64,000 nucleotides of DNA from Siphonodentalium dalli (lineage: Eukaryota; Mollusca; Scaphopoda; Gadilida; Siphonodentaliidae), in contig CP136065.1 of assembly GCA_032622095.1 (NCBI GenBank), positions 65,399,031-65,463,030 of the forward strand. Reading direction: 5' to 3'. Within the stretch, counting starts at the first letter, position 1, and each line of letters opens with the position of its first letter. Below, one piece after another: positions 1 through 11,634 of this stretch. The position numbers and the translations under genes were made by a program. Under the pieces are notes generated by a model. It worked only from the letters and a program-made list of their open reading frames with translations, did not search any database and was not told the origin of the DNA.

Positions 1-540
1 TGATATAGTTATTTTGATAGGTTTTTGTGTGACATTGTGTTCATTTTCGCCTTCTAACCTAACGGTGCCCACATATACGCAGAAGGCTTATTGTCCATTC
101 AAACTGCATTTTTCTTGGTTGTGTTTTTTTAGTTCTCATACTAGTCTCATTGGTTTGGTTTGGTACGTGTTCGGCGATGGCAGAACCAACCCCGTATCTA
201 GGGACCATCAACTTTCAAGAGGACTTGTGCGTCTTATCCTTTCATATAGCATATGTCAATGTAATGTGGACACTTAACTAAGGAAAATCCATTGGTAAAA
301 CTTATGGCAAAAGGATTGGAGACTTTGATTGACTTCTCTGATAAGCGAGGATATAACCATTTATCTGAATATTTAAAGGGCAACAAATAACCACACCCAT
401 TGGTAAGGTCTAGTTGGTCCATAAAGACTGTAGGTGTGATTTCACTGATAGGAAAAGAACCTTCAGTGTCAATCCTGTGTGTATGGATACGGTTCCGCTA
501 TCTAAGAAAATGAGGTCTAAACAAGACCCATTTAATTTCA
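1..540. other. 5' flank, no gene recognised
   Basis: Short open stretches occur on both strands but none has a recognisable domain. The last ~80 bases read on into the N-terminal part of the broken gene that follows, since a FNFKED-like peptide is readable around 530-550, so the relic may begin slightly before 540. Confidence 0.4.
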
Positions 541-3377
541 AAGAAGATTATGTGGAAAGGGTGCCATACACCAGATCCCCTTCATCCCGGTAGAAGGCAA
601 GTGCGAACAGTAGCAACTCTCCCTATTAGAGATAAAGTTTTAGAACATTGCCGAATAAGAGAGGATTCGTGGGCATTGAAGGTTCAGAAACGCATTCTAA
701 GTTGCAATGATCTTGCTGCAGAAGCCGTATATCATGCATCTTGTTAGAAATAAATGAGGAACCATCTGAGAAAAAACCACAGGGCAGAAAACCAAGTGTC
801 GAAATGCAACGCTCATTTGATTCGTTGCGTGTATGGCTGGAGTCTGGGGGAGGTAAGAACTGTATACTCTGTCCGAGTTACATACTCGAATGGTAGAGCT
901 AGCAATTGGGTCAGAATCATATTCAATATTCAAGATATGGCCAAGTACCTGATAAATGACAAGTGGTATGCGGATAAGAAAGATGACATGGAGGAGGAGG
1001 CAGACAGAGTTGTTGTGACCGCCGCGAAGATGATTAGGGCAAAGTTGTGGGAAATGACATATGATAAGAAAACCTACCCCACCAGCGAAGAGATAGGGAA
1101 TATTGACGACAGAAATAAATGGATTCCTCGCCATTTCCATCTGAAATCAAACAGAATAGCATTGGTCACAGTATCGACCAATATGCGAGGTCTCGGTCTG
1201 TTATCACACTACCCATTTTGGTATTGGGGTTGAAATGGATCACGTGTTCGGGTCAAGGTGGCTTGTTGATGAACTGTCTAAATTGGGGGTTTCAACTACT
1301 TACGACGAAGTAAGCAGGTACAAGCAATCAGTGATGTAGGTGGAACGTCTTGATAGTACACTAGTGGAGTATTTTCCAGGTACCTTTACTCAGTGGGTAG
1401 CAGATAACGTCGACCACAACGTCGCTACTATTGATGGTAAAGGTTCATTTCATGGTATGGGGATAATCGCAGTATCAACTTCGAAGGACGAGACCCTGCT
1501 TACACCTACATCAAAAGTGATCACTCGTCAAAAACATGTTATGGTTGAAGAACTAATCGAAGACAAAGGTGTGCCTATCATACACTATTTGAAACCTAAA
1601 AAGTTGGAATTATCCACAATAAAGTACCGACCCATGCTTGAGTTACAAAACCCATACACACTGCCTCCAGGTTTGAACACTGATTTGTTATGGCATTGCG
1701 GTTGGCTTTCGAATCGAGCAATGAAGCATACACCGAACTGGTCTCGATTCATGGAACACATCTTTTCTTCAAATCGCTCAGAACCTTCAGCCAAGTCAGA
1801 AGTTCTTTTTCTACCGATAATAGACCTCAACCCATGAGATGAGTCTTGTTTGTTTTCCACTTTGATGTATATTCAGAATCATGCGTTGGGAATTGTGACT
1901 CCATGCTTGACCAGCCACTTTGGTTCAAAGCGGTTGAGATAATTGAAGCCAAGTCACTTGGAATAGTTTGTAGACTCGGCGGCTTCCATCTGATGAGTTT
2001 CATGGGTAGCATTGGTACCATGATGAATGGGTCGGGGTTAGATGGGGCTCTTGAAAACGCTTATGGCTCAAACGTAGTTGCCACAATGCTTTCCGGGAAG
2101 GCATTCCCGCGAACACTCAGAGGTCATTTCATTATGGGAGTAGCCCTTACTAACAAGCTGTTGGGTGAATTGATCTCTGAGGATTCAAATGAAATTTCCA
2201 AGTCGACAGCCGATGATGCGGGGTCAAACAGATACCGAATTATCTGCAAAATCAAACGTTGAAGTACCGCCAACGTTAAATATCGAAATACCTTCGACAT
2301 CAAATGTCGAAGAATCGGCAATCGAAAGAATCACTTCAACTGGTACTGGCAGTTTCGAAGGGGAGAAGCTTAGTCAGGCTGAAGTGAAAGCGATAAATGA
2401 TCTGTATGAAAAAGTGTTTGATGGGACCATCCCAGTTTCGGCTGTTTCCGATTCAATAGAACTGCTCAAATTGAACGAACTTATGTTATATTACAAGACG
2501 TACCTGGCGAGAAATCCAGAACATGCAAACTTTGGATACAGTATATGGAGTACATAGAAATGTTGAAAGATTTTATTCGAGCTGAGAGAACAGGAGATTG
2601 GAATCTCCATTTAGTAGGAAAAATGTTGAATTTGTTTGCCGCCACTGGGCACGTGCACTATGCGAAGAGATGTCGCTTGTATTTGCAAATGATGCTTTAC
2701 TTACCCAAGAAATATCCGTGGTTAAACAAATGTTATATAGAGGATGGTGTTCATACTATTCGAATGAGCAGTAGGTTTTGGGCAGGACTATCAAGTGACC
2801 TAGTTATTGAGCAAGTCTTGATGCGTTCCATCAAAAGTCGGGGTGGACTTACGCGAGGAAGGGGAATAACTGAATCTGTACGCCATCAATGGGTTTATTG
2901 CATGCACAGGTGTGCCCAAAATACACGGCACAATGACAGACTTAACAAACACAAAACACAAGACCAGTGAACAACAAGATACGCGAAGTTCATTACCATG
3001 ATTTCCTTCGGCCGGTCTGCTATCGAACCTCAGAAATTGGCACCTACAGAGAGGGCAGCCTATTTCCATAGTCTTATGGTTCACTTACAGGTTTTAATCT
3101 GGGCATATCTCGGGAACATATATCTAGAACCAAGACATTGGGGATGGAAACTGCAGGGGTCAATACTTATCCCAATAATGACTGACCTAGAACCAGCACC
3201 AGAAATATTCTTAAATTCATTCAATGAAATTATAAAATGTCGCCAAGAAAGCCTTGTTGCACAAATCAATGTTCCTGTTGCAAAAATGGACTTAAGTGCG
3301 TCACTGCCTGTGAGGATTGTCGTGAGGAGATTTGCACGAATTTTGAGCAAACGGTTGTTGATCAGAAACTGGATTGA
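540..3377 (+). pseudogene. Broken copy of a multi-copy invertebrate gene, probably transposon-derived
   Basis: A colinear protein can be followed through shifting frames. The pieces are: 550-729, an N-terminal segment with scattered Cys and His (CRIREDSWALKVQ); 754-1119, with a DMAKYLINDKWY block; 1229-1834 in one frame broken only by TAG at 1337, with GVEMDHVFGSRWL and WADNVDHN followed by FHGMG; 1846-2260, with DQPLWFKA and VCRLGGFH; 2189-2554; 2545-2967, with YLQMMLYLP, LVIEQVLMRS and RGGLTRGRG; 2998-3230, with ERAAYFHSL, WGWKL and PVMTDL-like blocks; and 3258-3377, a Cys-rich tail ending at TGA. From memory, this block order matches long uncharacterised proteins present in many copies in cnidarian and mollusc genomes. 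The spaced acidic residues (D in ADNVDH, D in DQPLW, E in VIEQ) would suit an RNase H-like DDE transposase, but that is inference. At least four frameshifts and one stop make this copy dead. Confidence 0.7.
3258..3377 (+). pseudogene. Cys-rich C-terminal tail of the broken gene
   Basis: In a different frame from the block before it, the sequence reads CSCCKNGLKCVTACEDC, then R-E-E-I-C-T-N, ending at TGA 3375-3377. The spacing C-x-C-C-x5-C-x4-C-x2-C-x4-C looks like a small zinc-binding module. The frame change at about 3230-3258 shows a frameshift just upstream of it. It is the expected last element of this protein family, which supports treating 540-3377 as one gene. Confidence 0.65.
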
Positions 3378-3469
3378 ATGTGGCTGTATAGCCAGAAAGC
3401 AATCTCAACACTCAATAGATGTATCTTTCGTTCGGGTGGGAGATTCAAAGTCAATAGATTCATAATATG

Positions 3470-3812
3470 GAAAATTAGTGGGAAAATAAAGAAAAAACAC
3501 ATATTTTCCGGTTTTGGGTGACATTTTGGCAGCCATCTTCAGATCTTTTACCCGGAAACAACATAGTTTGCTCTAGAAATATATTGTGTACACTACAAAA
3601 GGAATTTTGGTTATAAAACGGGTTGATAGTCTTATTGTGTGAGTCAAACAATAGACTTCTCGAAATTTTCAACTTTCAAGCGGCCATGTTGGACGCCATC
3701 TTGAATAAAAAAAATTCCCCAAAGCGGATTTTAGCGGATTTTGGATATGTTCACCAGGGGGTTATTCTGCTTCGAATGACACCAAATTCAGCTTGTTAAG
3801 AATTTTTTCCGG
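3470..3812. repeat. Probable dispersed repeat
   Basis: Contains 'ggcagccatctt' and 'ggccatgttggacgccatctt', a phrase style shared with the repeat at 49675-50180 (gccagcagccatctt). No open frame of interest. The boundaries are not defined. Confidence 0.35.
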
Positions 3813-3813
3813 G

Positions 3814-4097
3814 TTCAACCCTTCAACAGCCAGACTATTACATGACTGGATTTTCTTGAAATTTTGCAAAAACCCTGTGCCATTCTCTTAAATATACGAG
3901 TCTCTTAAGGCCTTATAGGAAGCCTCGTACATATATAAGAAAATACAATGGTCCAACAATATTGACCTTGACCTTGTAAGCCAGGCATTCTTTCTTATAT
4001 GCGGGCCTCCCTATGGGAGACTCGATTATATAAGATAATGCACTGTCACAGGATATTTAATGCTGCACCAGCGCAACTCCCATCATGAAAGGGTTCA
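3814..4097. mobile_element. TTAA-type MITE family B (double palindrome), copy 1
   Basis: The ends TTCAACCCTT and AAGGGTTCA are degenerate forms of the TTAACCCTT ends seen in better copies. Inside are two hairpins built from the unit ATTCTCTTATATATGCGAG and its complement, separated by 'caatattgaccttgaccttgtaagcc'. TTAA target sites and CCC-starting ends are typical of piggyBac-like elements. There is no coding capacity. Confidence 0.7.
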
Positions 4098-4207
4098 CAT
4101 TTTCTAAATTCCAAGCCAGAAGAGGGTATGCCCAAAATATGGAATTGTGTCTGAATTAGAACAGATGAGGACTTTGTCATGTATATGAACACAAGCCTTA
4201 AAATTTT

Positions 4208-4585
4208 GTGTTTGTCATTTGCAGAATTAGGTCTCCCAGATGGTGAATTCAGTATTGGTACCCCTCAGTGGGCTAGCATCACCAAATTTACCCTCTGGGG
4301 ACCTCATTCTGCTTAGGCTCATCTTCTGTGAAGTATCTGTAGTCTCAAAATAACATTGTTTGAATTATTTCTGTTCAGTTTCAATATCCCCCAATTTTCC
4401 GAAGATAAAAATGCATAATCAAGATGACTAATAGGTGAACATCATCAACTTCAACTGTGGAACTTCAATCTGATCCTAGGTCTTCTATAGCAGTTGAGAC
4501 CTAAGCAGAATGAGGACCCCAGAGGGTGAATTTAGTGATGCTATCCCGCCATGTGGGACAGTGTCATTAAATTCACCCTCTGGTA
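4208..4585. mobile_element. MITE family A copy, diverged
   Basis: Carries the family A arms 'tgtcatttgcagaatta' and 'gaccccagagggtgaattta' with complementary arms. The outer ends are degraded. The middle holds the family's internal unit (gatgactaataggtgaacatcatcaac). Confidence 0.6.
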
Positions 4586-5170
4586 TAAACTGTTGACATA
4601 ATCTGAAGTAATCACTAAACGCGGTCAGAAGAATAATTGGGAGAAGTTATAAAGACTTAAGTTCAATTTATTCTCAGTCCTCACATTGCTGTGATCCAAT
4701 AAGTATTATGCAATGCAAGAGCTCATTTATAATACCATTATAATGAGTAAGTACACTTCAAATATGCTGTTTTGAAATATGCACACTAAGAGAGAAGATG
4801 TCTCCCGAGTTGGCTTCTTGGTTGGTGCCTGCTACATGTTGGGCCAATATTGATAAACGTGTAGATTTGGTGCCATAAAATCATGTGACTTTTCCCCGAC
4901 AAATGCATTTCCATAGCAACACCACAGTAACACACATTACAACTTACATGTATTTGTGGCTAAACCTGACTAATATCTAGCGTAATGGAAATCAGACTAA
5001 AACTTACAGTGCTTGGATGCCGAGACAGTATCATCTGTTTTGGAGGTAGAACTGGCATCAACAAAACATTTTCCGCTCTTGTACTGACTCTCTGAAAGCA
5101 CAGACATCACCTGAAAGCAAAATCATTGTGGCTTAGACCACATAAAGTCAATGTTTTGGTTCTCAGGCAA

Positions 5171-5589
5171 AATTGCATGAGTTCAGTGTGCCTGTCACTT
5201 GCAGAATGAGGTCCCCAGAGGGTGAATTTACAGATGCTATTCTGCATAGCGGGCTAGTATCACTAAATTCACCCTCTGGGGAACTCATTCTGCTTAGGCC
5301 TAATCTTCTCTGGAAAGTTTCTTTATTATCAAATTTCTATAGAAACTTCTTCACATAGATTCTATTTCTTTTTTAGTATAGTTTCTCTACATCCCCAAAT
5401 TGGCAGACGAAACATTGCATAATCGAGGTTCGCAATGGATTGTGTACTTCAATCTGAGTCTATGTCTCCCATAGCTGATGAGGCCATGCGGAATGAGGTC
5501 CCCAGAGGTTGAATTTAGTGATTCTAGCCTGCTTTGCAGGAGAGCATCACTAAATTCAGCCTCTGACAGGCACACTAAACTCAGACTTG
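5171..5589. mobile_element. MITE family A, subfamily with GAGTTTAGTGTGCC ends
   Basis: Left end 'gagttcagtgtgcctgtc' and right end 'gacaggcacactaaactc' are inverted. Each half is itself a near palindrome (gaggtccccagagggtgaat against attcaccctctggggaac). The fragment at 46687 has the same end variant, so this is a subfamily. Confidence 0.65.
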
Positions 5590-5773
5590 GTGGGTGGGAG
5601 TTTTTTTTATACTTTACCTCGATGATTCTATCAAACACCACCTGATACAGTAACTTAGTGGTATTACATTATATGAATGGTCTCAAACCTTGAAGATCAA
5701 AACCAGTGATTTATTCATTATTAATTATAATAAGCTTTAATTTAAATTTGTAAATGTCTTTAAATTTGTGTGT

Positions 5774-5942
5774 CACATATATAAGAAAATGCACTGGCTT
5801 ACAAGGTCAAGGTAAATATTGTTAGGCCAATGCATTCTCTTATATATACGAGGTTCCCTATGGGAAACTCGCATATATAAGAGAATGCATTGGCACAGAG
5901 TTTTCACAATATTTCAGGAAGCTGCAGTCATGGAAGGGTTAA
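5774..5942. mobile_element. TTAA-type MITE family B, copy 2 (one half)
   Basis: Contains the right-hand hairpin 'tgcattctcttatatatacg' and its complement, and ends 'gtcatggaagggttaa'. The left hairpin is missing, so this is a truncated copy. Confidence 0.65.
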
Positions 5943-5963
5943 GCACATATTGTTCAGTATTAT

Positions 5964-6180
5964 TTAAACCCTTTCTATACTAAATGAATTCTCCCATGGC
6001 CACTCAGTTATAAAAGTATACACTGGAATGGGCTATTACTCATCTGAAGGGGTTGTAAGGAAAATTAAGCAGACGGCAGATAATACAAGTACAGAATAAG
6101 TCATATTTATTGGAGGGAAATGTTTAGATAATAAGTTCAACAATCGACCAATCAAATACAACCATAGTAGTCGAGAGATC
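5964..6180. mobile_element. TTAA-type element family J, partial
   Basis: Starts TTAAACCCTTTCTATACTAAA and shares 'tataaaagtatacactggaatg', 'ttattggagggaaatgtt' and 'aagttcaacaa' with 11369-11634 in the opposite order. A clean right end is not visible. Confidence 0.45.
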
Positions 6181-6499
6181 TCTTTGCCTAAAGACCTATC
6201 TTCTCGTCAACATCTCAACTTCTTTGAGAGAAGCCAGCTCACAACTTTTATTTTATGCCATTATGGCAAAGGGGATGTCGGATTTGATAGCGTAAGATAG
6301 GGTACACAACCACCACACCAGTTCCCTGGACTTGCAGGAACAACCCAGTATAAATAGTTGACTGGTAACCTATATCAGATCTTTCGGCTATCTAGGTTCA
6401 ACAAAAAATAGTTAGGATAGTAGAACAGTGCATAAAATACAAACCCGGTGTATACCCCCATGTGGCATGCCGTCTAGTAACCCAAGGCTGAGATACTCA

Positions 6500-6800
6500 G
6501 GCAAACAGAAAAAATGAACATTTCCAGATAAACAATGATGAATAGCTCTAAAACAGAAAACCTAAATAAAACAAATGAACACTCCTCTGAGTGATGAACA
6601 ACCATGTCAAATTTCATTGTGATCCGACAACCTTGCCTGGACCGAAAACAAATGTAAACATTTCCAGATATTAAAACAAAGATGAATAACTCTAGAAAAG
6701 TAAATACGAACAAACCGATTGAACACTCTATTGAATGTCCTCATAGTGATCATCCATACAAAATTACATTGAGATCCGACATGAGTCCGTCAACAAAAGG
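6500..6800. repeat. Two-copy direct repeat (~150 bp)
   Basis: The string 'acatttccagat', then 'gatgaata' with 'ctctaaaa/ctctagaa', then 'gaacactc' and 'gatccgaca' occurs twice in order. A third, partial relative sits at about 8335-8400 (agctattaaagcaaagaagaataactctag). This looks like a dispersed repeat of unknown class. Confidence 0.45.
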
Positions 6801-7208
6801 AGGTATACTATAGAACATTCTCAGTTATGAGTTTTTGTGCTAATTTCTAAGTATCACTTTTGGGATTCTGGTGATGCATATGTGATACGAATGGTGGTGT
6901 CTGGAAGTATGTTACATTTCTTCAGCCCGATAAGTATTGGTTTATGATATTTTGGATTATTTGGTGTCAAATCAGACGAATGATCTGTAAAGCCACTTGG
7001 CAGTTGGAGATATCTGCTCAAACCGACAGAGGATCGGATGCATGAAATCCAGTATACCCACCATTTCCTTCGGTCATGGTGGGAGGGTATAAATATGTAT
7101 TATTATGTACCATGATCTCTTTGCCTCCTATCTTTAATGTCTCATCTTCATTGAGAGAAGCCAGCTCACTCGATTTGTATCCACTACTTTTTCCAATCCT
7201 AAAAGGAG

Positions 7209-7472
7209 TTATACCTTTCATGATGGGAGCTGTGCTAGTGCAGCATTAAAGATCATGTGCCAGTGCATTCTCTTATATATGCGAGTCTCCCCCATCGGTC
7301 TCAGCATATATAAGAGAATGTACTGGCTCATAAGCTCAAGGTAAATATTGTTAGACCAATGTATCCTCGTATATATGCGAGGCTTCCTATGGGAGACTCG
7401 CATATATAAGAGAATGCATTGGCACAGGGTTTTCGCAAAAAAATCAGGAAGCTCCAGTCATGAAAGGGTTAA
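7209..7472. mobile_element. TTAA-type MITE family B, copy 3
   Basis: Near-complete copy from 'ttatacctttcatgatggga' to 'gtcatgaaagggttaa' with both internal hairpins and the spacer 'aggtaaatattgttagacca'. The TTAA at the right is intact; the left is TTAT. Confidence 0.75.
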
Positions 7473-7479
7473 TATATTG

Positions 7480-9170
7480 ATTGGGTTGGTTTTGTTCATC
7501 GGTGTTTATCATAGCTTCAGCTGCTAGGACATACCATTTACTTTATTTTTTCATTGAGAAATAAGAATAACAGATGAGGGAACTGGTACTAATCTCTACC
7601 AGAGCGCAACGGTCATACTTCCTTTTTTACTATGTAACCAACTGGGTACCAGTGTATTGAAAAGTTCGGCATTCTATATTTAGCACAGGTTTTCCCTAAA
7701 GCAATGGCTGCTTCTATAAGTTCACAACTCCTCAAAAATTGTTGAAAGTGAAATGTTTTTTCTGAATTGGTAAAAAATTTCATGACATCTACCCTTAATA
7801 GTAGAGCGGAAGTTATTTTCAGATGAACAAAGAGGGATAAAGCTCCGATAATGAGATATATGAAACCCATGGTTGAGATATATGAGAGGACGGATTAAAT
7901 CCAACATTTCAGGATAAACAAAGAGGGATATCACTTGAATGGAGAATAGGATGTTCTATATCTAATCGTTTTGAATAAGTGAATTTTACACCGGCAAGTA
8001 TCATTGAATATTTTACGGGTGTGGAGTACTTGCTTTTGTATAGTTTATCTTTGGAAACAGAGATAGAAGTGTGAACTTCCAGTCGGTCACCCAATTAATT
8101 TTGGAACTAATTTCCCAATTTCCATTAAAAGACCAAATGAAGTCCAGACACAAGTATCACTTGGGTAGTTTTTCTATTTGGTGTTTTAAATTTAGTTTCT
8201 TCATAAAACTAGTTTAATCACCAACAAATTTATGCGGATTGTGGGAATTATAAGCAATCAATGTCATAAGCAATCAACGTCATTTTTTATGTATCTGTCG
8301 AAGTATAGAAGTGTCCGATACCGAACTATACATTTCCAGCTATTAAAGCAAAGAAGAATAACTCTAGAATGGTAAACCCGAATTTCGCTTTGATTACATA
8401 TATAAATAGAACTTTTGAAAAAAGTTCGCCTTCATAGATGTTCTTGGTACCTGAAAACAGTGATATAATAAATATTTTTCATGCCACAAAAGTATAGTAA
8501 ATGGGGACATAATTCCCAACAGGTTGATGATTCTTAAATATTGTGTCGTACCAAATTTCAAAAATAAATTCCATACAAATTTTGAGAAAATCTATTTTGA
8601 AATATCAGGAAATTTTGACAAAACGTGCATCTGACCTTTATTAGGCATGTTTGACTACAGTAATTACTTACGACTTTCCTTCCATGTCCATCAGATTAAC
8701 GCTCCTACCATGAGTGACTAAAACGGCTGTAAAACAGGAACAGTTGAAAAGTATAACTAGTTTGGTAGAATGTACAAAAAATATAGTCAGGAAATATTAG
8801 AAGGTTGCTGATCAAAATCTCTTCAATGGAAGCGGAAGATTTGAAGAATCTAAAGAAGAAAAAAGGCAATATCACAAAAATCATGGACCAGCCAAAAGGG
8901 CAACATCTATTCTCTAAAATGGGCCAATTCTCCCTATTTTTGTCCAAGGGAGAAGTGACTTGTCTCTCATCTTCCAGTATGCATATTTCAAAACAGCATA
9001 TTTAATTGCATTTACTGATTATAATGGTGTACTTGCTCATTATAATGGTGATATAAATGGGCTATTGAATTGTATAATACTTATTAAATCAAAAGACAGG
9101 TGATGTTAAGAGAACAAATTGAACATCACCCTTTATGACTTCTCCCTGATAAAACAGTCTATTTCTCCCT
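7480..9170. other. No gene recognised
   Basis: AT-rich sequence with short ORFs and no conserved motif on either strand. A relative of the 6500-6800 repeat is present near 8335. Confidence 0.4.
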
Positions 9171-9180
9171 AATAATTTGA

Positions 9181-9260
9181 CCCTTTCAATACTAAAGTAT
9201 CACTGATGAGTAGTTATCACATTGGAAATGTTCACATAATAAGTTCAGCAAACATTAGTT
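9181..9260. mobile_element. Family J fragment (left arm)
   Basis: 'ccctttcaatactaaagtatcactgatgagtagtt' followed by 'aaatgttcacataataagttca' matches the left arm of the TTAA element at 11369 (ccctttctatactaaatactgattgacgagtagtt). Only one arm remains, directly against the tandem array that follows. Confidence 0.45.
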
Positions 9261-9263
9261 GAA

Positions 9264-10339
9264 CAAATTTGATTTTTGAGACAATGCAAATTTTTTGAGA
9301 TTGGGTGGGATACGAACCCCGGCCCGACGGCGAGCGCGCCTTGCGACTCAAAGTCCGACGTCAATACCACACGGCCACCGAAGCAACCCCAAAAAAGGTA
9401 GCTCGAATGGCCGCTGTATTCCGACGTCACACTTAGGACACTATATTCACATTTTAAGGTCTCTATATATATGTATATAGGAGGTACGGCACAGCAGCAA
9501 TGTTGTATATTTGATGCCTCCGAAACATGGCGAGCATTGCTCTTAGAACATGCTTGGGACTATACAACACACCAGGCGCCTATTTTTAGAAGCAAATTTG
9601 ATTTTTGAGACAATGCAAATTTTTTGAGATTGGGTGGGATACGAACCCCGGCCCGACGGCGAGTGCGCCTTGCGACTCAAAGTCCGACGTCAATACCTCA
9701 CGGCCACCGAAGCAACCCCAAAAAAGGAAGCTCGAATGGCCGCTGTATTCCGACGTCGCACTTATGACACTATATTCACATTTTAAGGTCTCTATATATA
9801 TGTATATAGGAGGTACGGTACAGCAGCAATGTTATATATTTTATGCCTCCAAAACATGGCGACCATTGCTCTTAGAACATGCTTGGGACTATACAACACA
9901 CCAGGCGCCTATTTTTAGAAGCAAATTTGATTTTTGAGACAATGCAAATGTTTTGAGATTGGGTGAGATACGAACCCCGGCCCGACGGCGAGCGCGCCTT
10001 GCGACACAAAGTCCGACGTCAATACCACACGGCCACTGAAGCAACCCCAAAAAAGGAAGCTCGAATGGTCGCTGTATTCCCACGTCGCACTTAGGACACT
10101 ATATTCACATTTTAAGGTCTCTATATATATGTATATAGGAGGTATGGCACAGCAGCAATGTTATATATTTTATGCCTCCGAAACATGGCGAGCATTGCTC
10201 TTAGAACATGCTTGGGACTATACAACACACCAGGCGCCTATTTTTAGAAGCAAATTTGATTTTTGAGACAATGCAAATGTTTTGAGATTGGGTGGGATAC
10301 GAACCCCGGCCCGACGGCGAGCGCGCCTTGCGACACAAA
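9264..10339 (-). repeat. 329-bp tandem repeat (3.3 copies) carrying a tRNA-like unit
   Basis: The phrase ttgggtg(g/a)gatacgaacccc starts at 9301, 9630, 9959 and 10288, an exact 329-bp period; the fourth copy stops at 10339. On the minus strand each unit contains TGGCCGTGTGG, an A-box-like string, and GGGGTTCGTATCC, a B-box-like string, about 55 bases apart. This is the layout of a tRNA with a long variable arm (Ser/Leu type). The acceptor and T stems do not pair well, so it is tRNA-derived rather than a working tRNA. Copies differ by only a few substitutions. Confidence 0.75.
9301..9392 (-). other. tRNA-like (pol III promoter-like) unit, copy 1
   Basis: The reverse strand reads TGGCCGTGTGG near its 5' side and GGGGTTCGTATCC near its 3' side. 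The middle has GACTTTGAGTC, which can form a short stem in the anticodon-arm position. Homologous units lie at 9630-9721 and 9959-10050, with a cut one at 10288-10339. Confidence 0.5.
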
Positions 10340-10449
10340 TTGTCACATATTACTGGTATAAACAAACATACAGTCATACATACCCACCAGAACATACCCA
10401 CTATCACCAATAATGAGGTTCAGTTGTATATATCTGCTAAACTGAATTC

Positions 10450-10572
10450 CAAGCCTGGAAATAGTGTGTCTGACATTTGCAGAATGAGGTCCCCAGAGGG
10501 TGAATTTAGTGATGCTATCCCACACGGGGATCTAGCATCACCAAATTCACCCACTGGGAACCTCATTGTGGT
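10450..10572. mobile_element. MITE family A copy, right end missing
   Basis: Starts with the family end CAAGCCTGGAAATAGTGTGT, then runs gcagaatgaggtccccagag and the complementary arm to 'cctcattgtgg', where similarity stops. Confidence 0.65.
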
Positions 10573-10847
10573 TATTTATCCCAGAATGCATCATAATTCA
10601 CAACTGAGAGATAGAGTTATTCCCCTTCCATTGAGAATAATAGAATGGCAGTACAGACCAGATCAAAATTAAGGACAAAACACACGTCAGTACCTTGACA
10701 AAAACAACATGTTCACAGTTTATCCGACTGGATAAGTTGATAGTACAATTGTTTGGAGCTTCCTCTTTCAAATGGTATATAATATAGAATATGTTGTATA
10801 TAACGTGATATGGGCATTCGAAAATTAAGTGGGCCTTTAACCATCAT

Positions 10848-11069
10848 CAAGCCTGCAAATGGTGTGTCTGTCATTTGCAGAATAAGGTCCCCAAAGGGTG
10901 AATTAGTGATGCTACCCCAACCAGTGGGCAAGAATTACCAAATTCACCCTCTGGGGACATCATTCTGCCTCATCTTTTGTGAAGTATCTATATCTATATC
11001 TATGCATCACCAAACTCGCACTCTGGGGACCTCAATCTGCAAATGACAGACACACTATTTGCAGACTTG
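10848..11069. mobile_element. MITE family A copy, both ends present
   Basis: Left end CAAGCCTGCAAATGGTGTGT and right end ACACACTATTTGCAGACTTG are inverted. The arms pair through the gaggtccccagag block. No convincing target duplication is left. Confidence 0.7.
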
Positions 11070-11368
11070 AATTATCATGAGTTATCATTCTGTTAAATTA
11101 AAGATATTCTTACCATCACCTTCCCATTTCTTGTGCTGAAAAAGAAAATTCCAATTTAAAACCTTTTTATTTTCTTCTGAAAATACAATTTCAAAAATGA
11201 ATTTCTTCAATTTAATTGTTCAACATTTTTGCTCTATGACAGACAGACGAACGGACGGATGGCCAGACTGATTACATAATATGGACCATTTTTCAAACGG
11301 GAGTATAATTGTTAATAAAGTTAAATTATTAAGACAAACGGGACATCTTCAACTTAATAAAATTGATC

Positions 11369-11634
11369 TTAACCCTTTCTATACTAAATACTGATTGACG
11401 AGTAGTTCCCTTAGGAAATGTTTAGATAAAAAGTTCAACAACTTACCATAATTCAAGTTGTTTGTTGAACTCATTATCTGAACATTTCCCTCCAATAAAT
11501 AGGACTCCATCTGTACTTTTACTATCTGTCATCTGCTTATATTGCCTAAACATCCCTCCATATGAATAATTGACCATTCCAATGTATACTTTTATAACTG
11601 AGAGTGAGAATCCATTTAGTATAGAAAAGGTTAA
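11369..11634. mobile_element. TTAA-type element family J, complete
   Basis: TTAACCCTTTCTATACTAAA at the left and TTTAGTATAGAAAAGGTTAA at the right are near-perfect inverted ends with TTAA on both sides. Length is 266 bp. Inside, 'tgtttagataaaaagttcaa' is inverted against 'ttgaactcattatctgaaca'. Non-coding; piggyBac-like by its TTAA site and CCC start. Confidence 0.7.

Noticed and set aside
697-1140. 147-codon minus-strand frame
   Set aside because: It is a shadow of the conserved + strand relic (DMAKYLINDKWY block).
9264-10339. Functional tRNA cluster
   Set aside because: A/B-box-like strings are present but acceptor and T stems do not pair.
9264-10339. CRISPR array
   Set aside because: The 329-bp units have no short-repeat/unique-spacer structure, and this is animal DNA.
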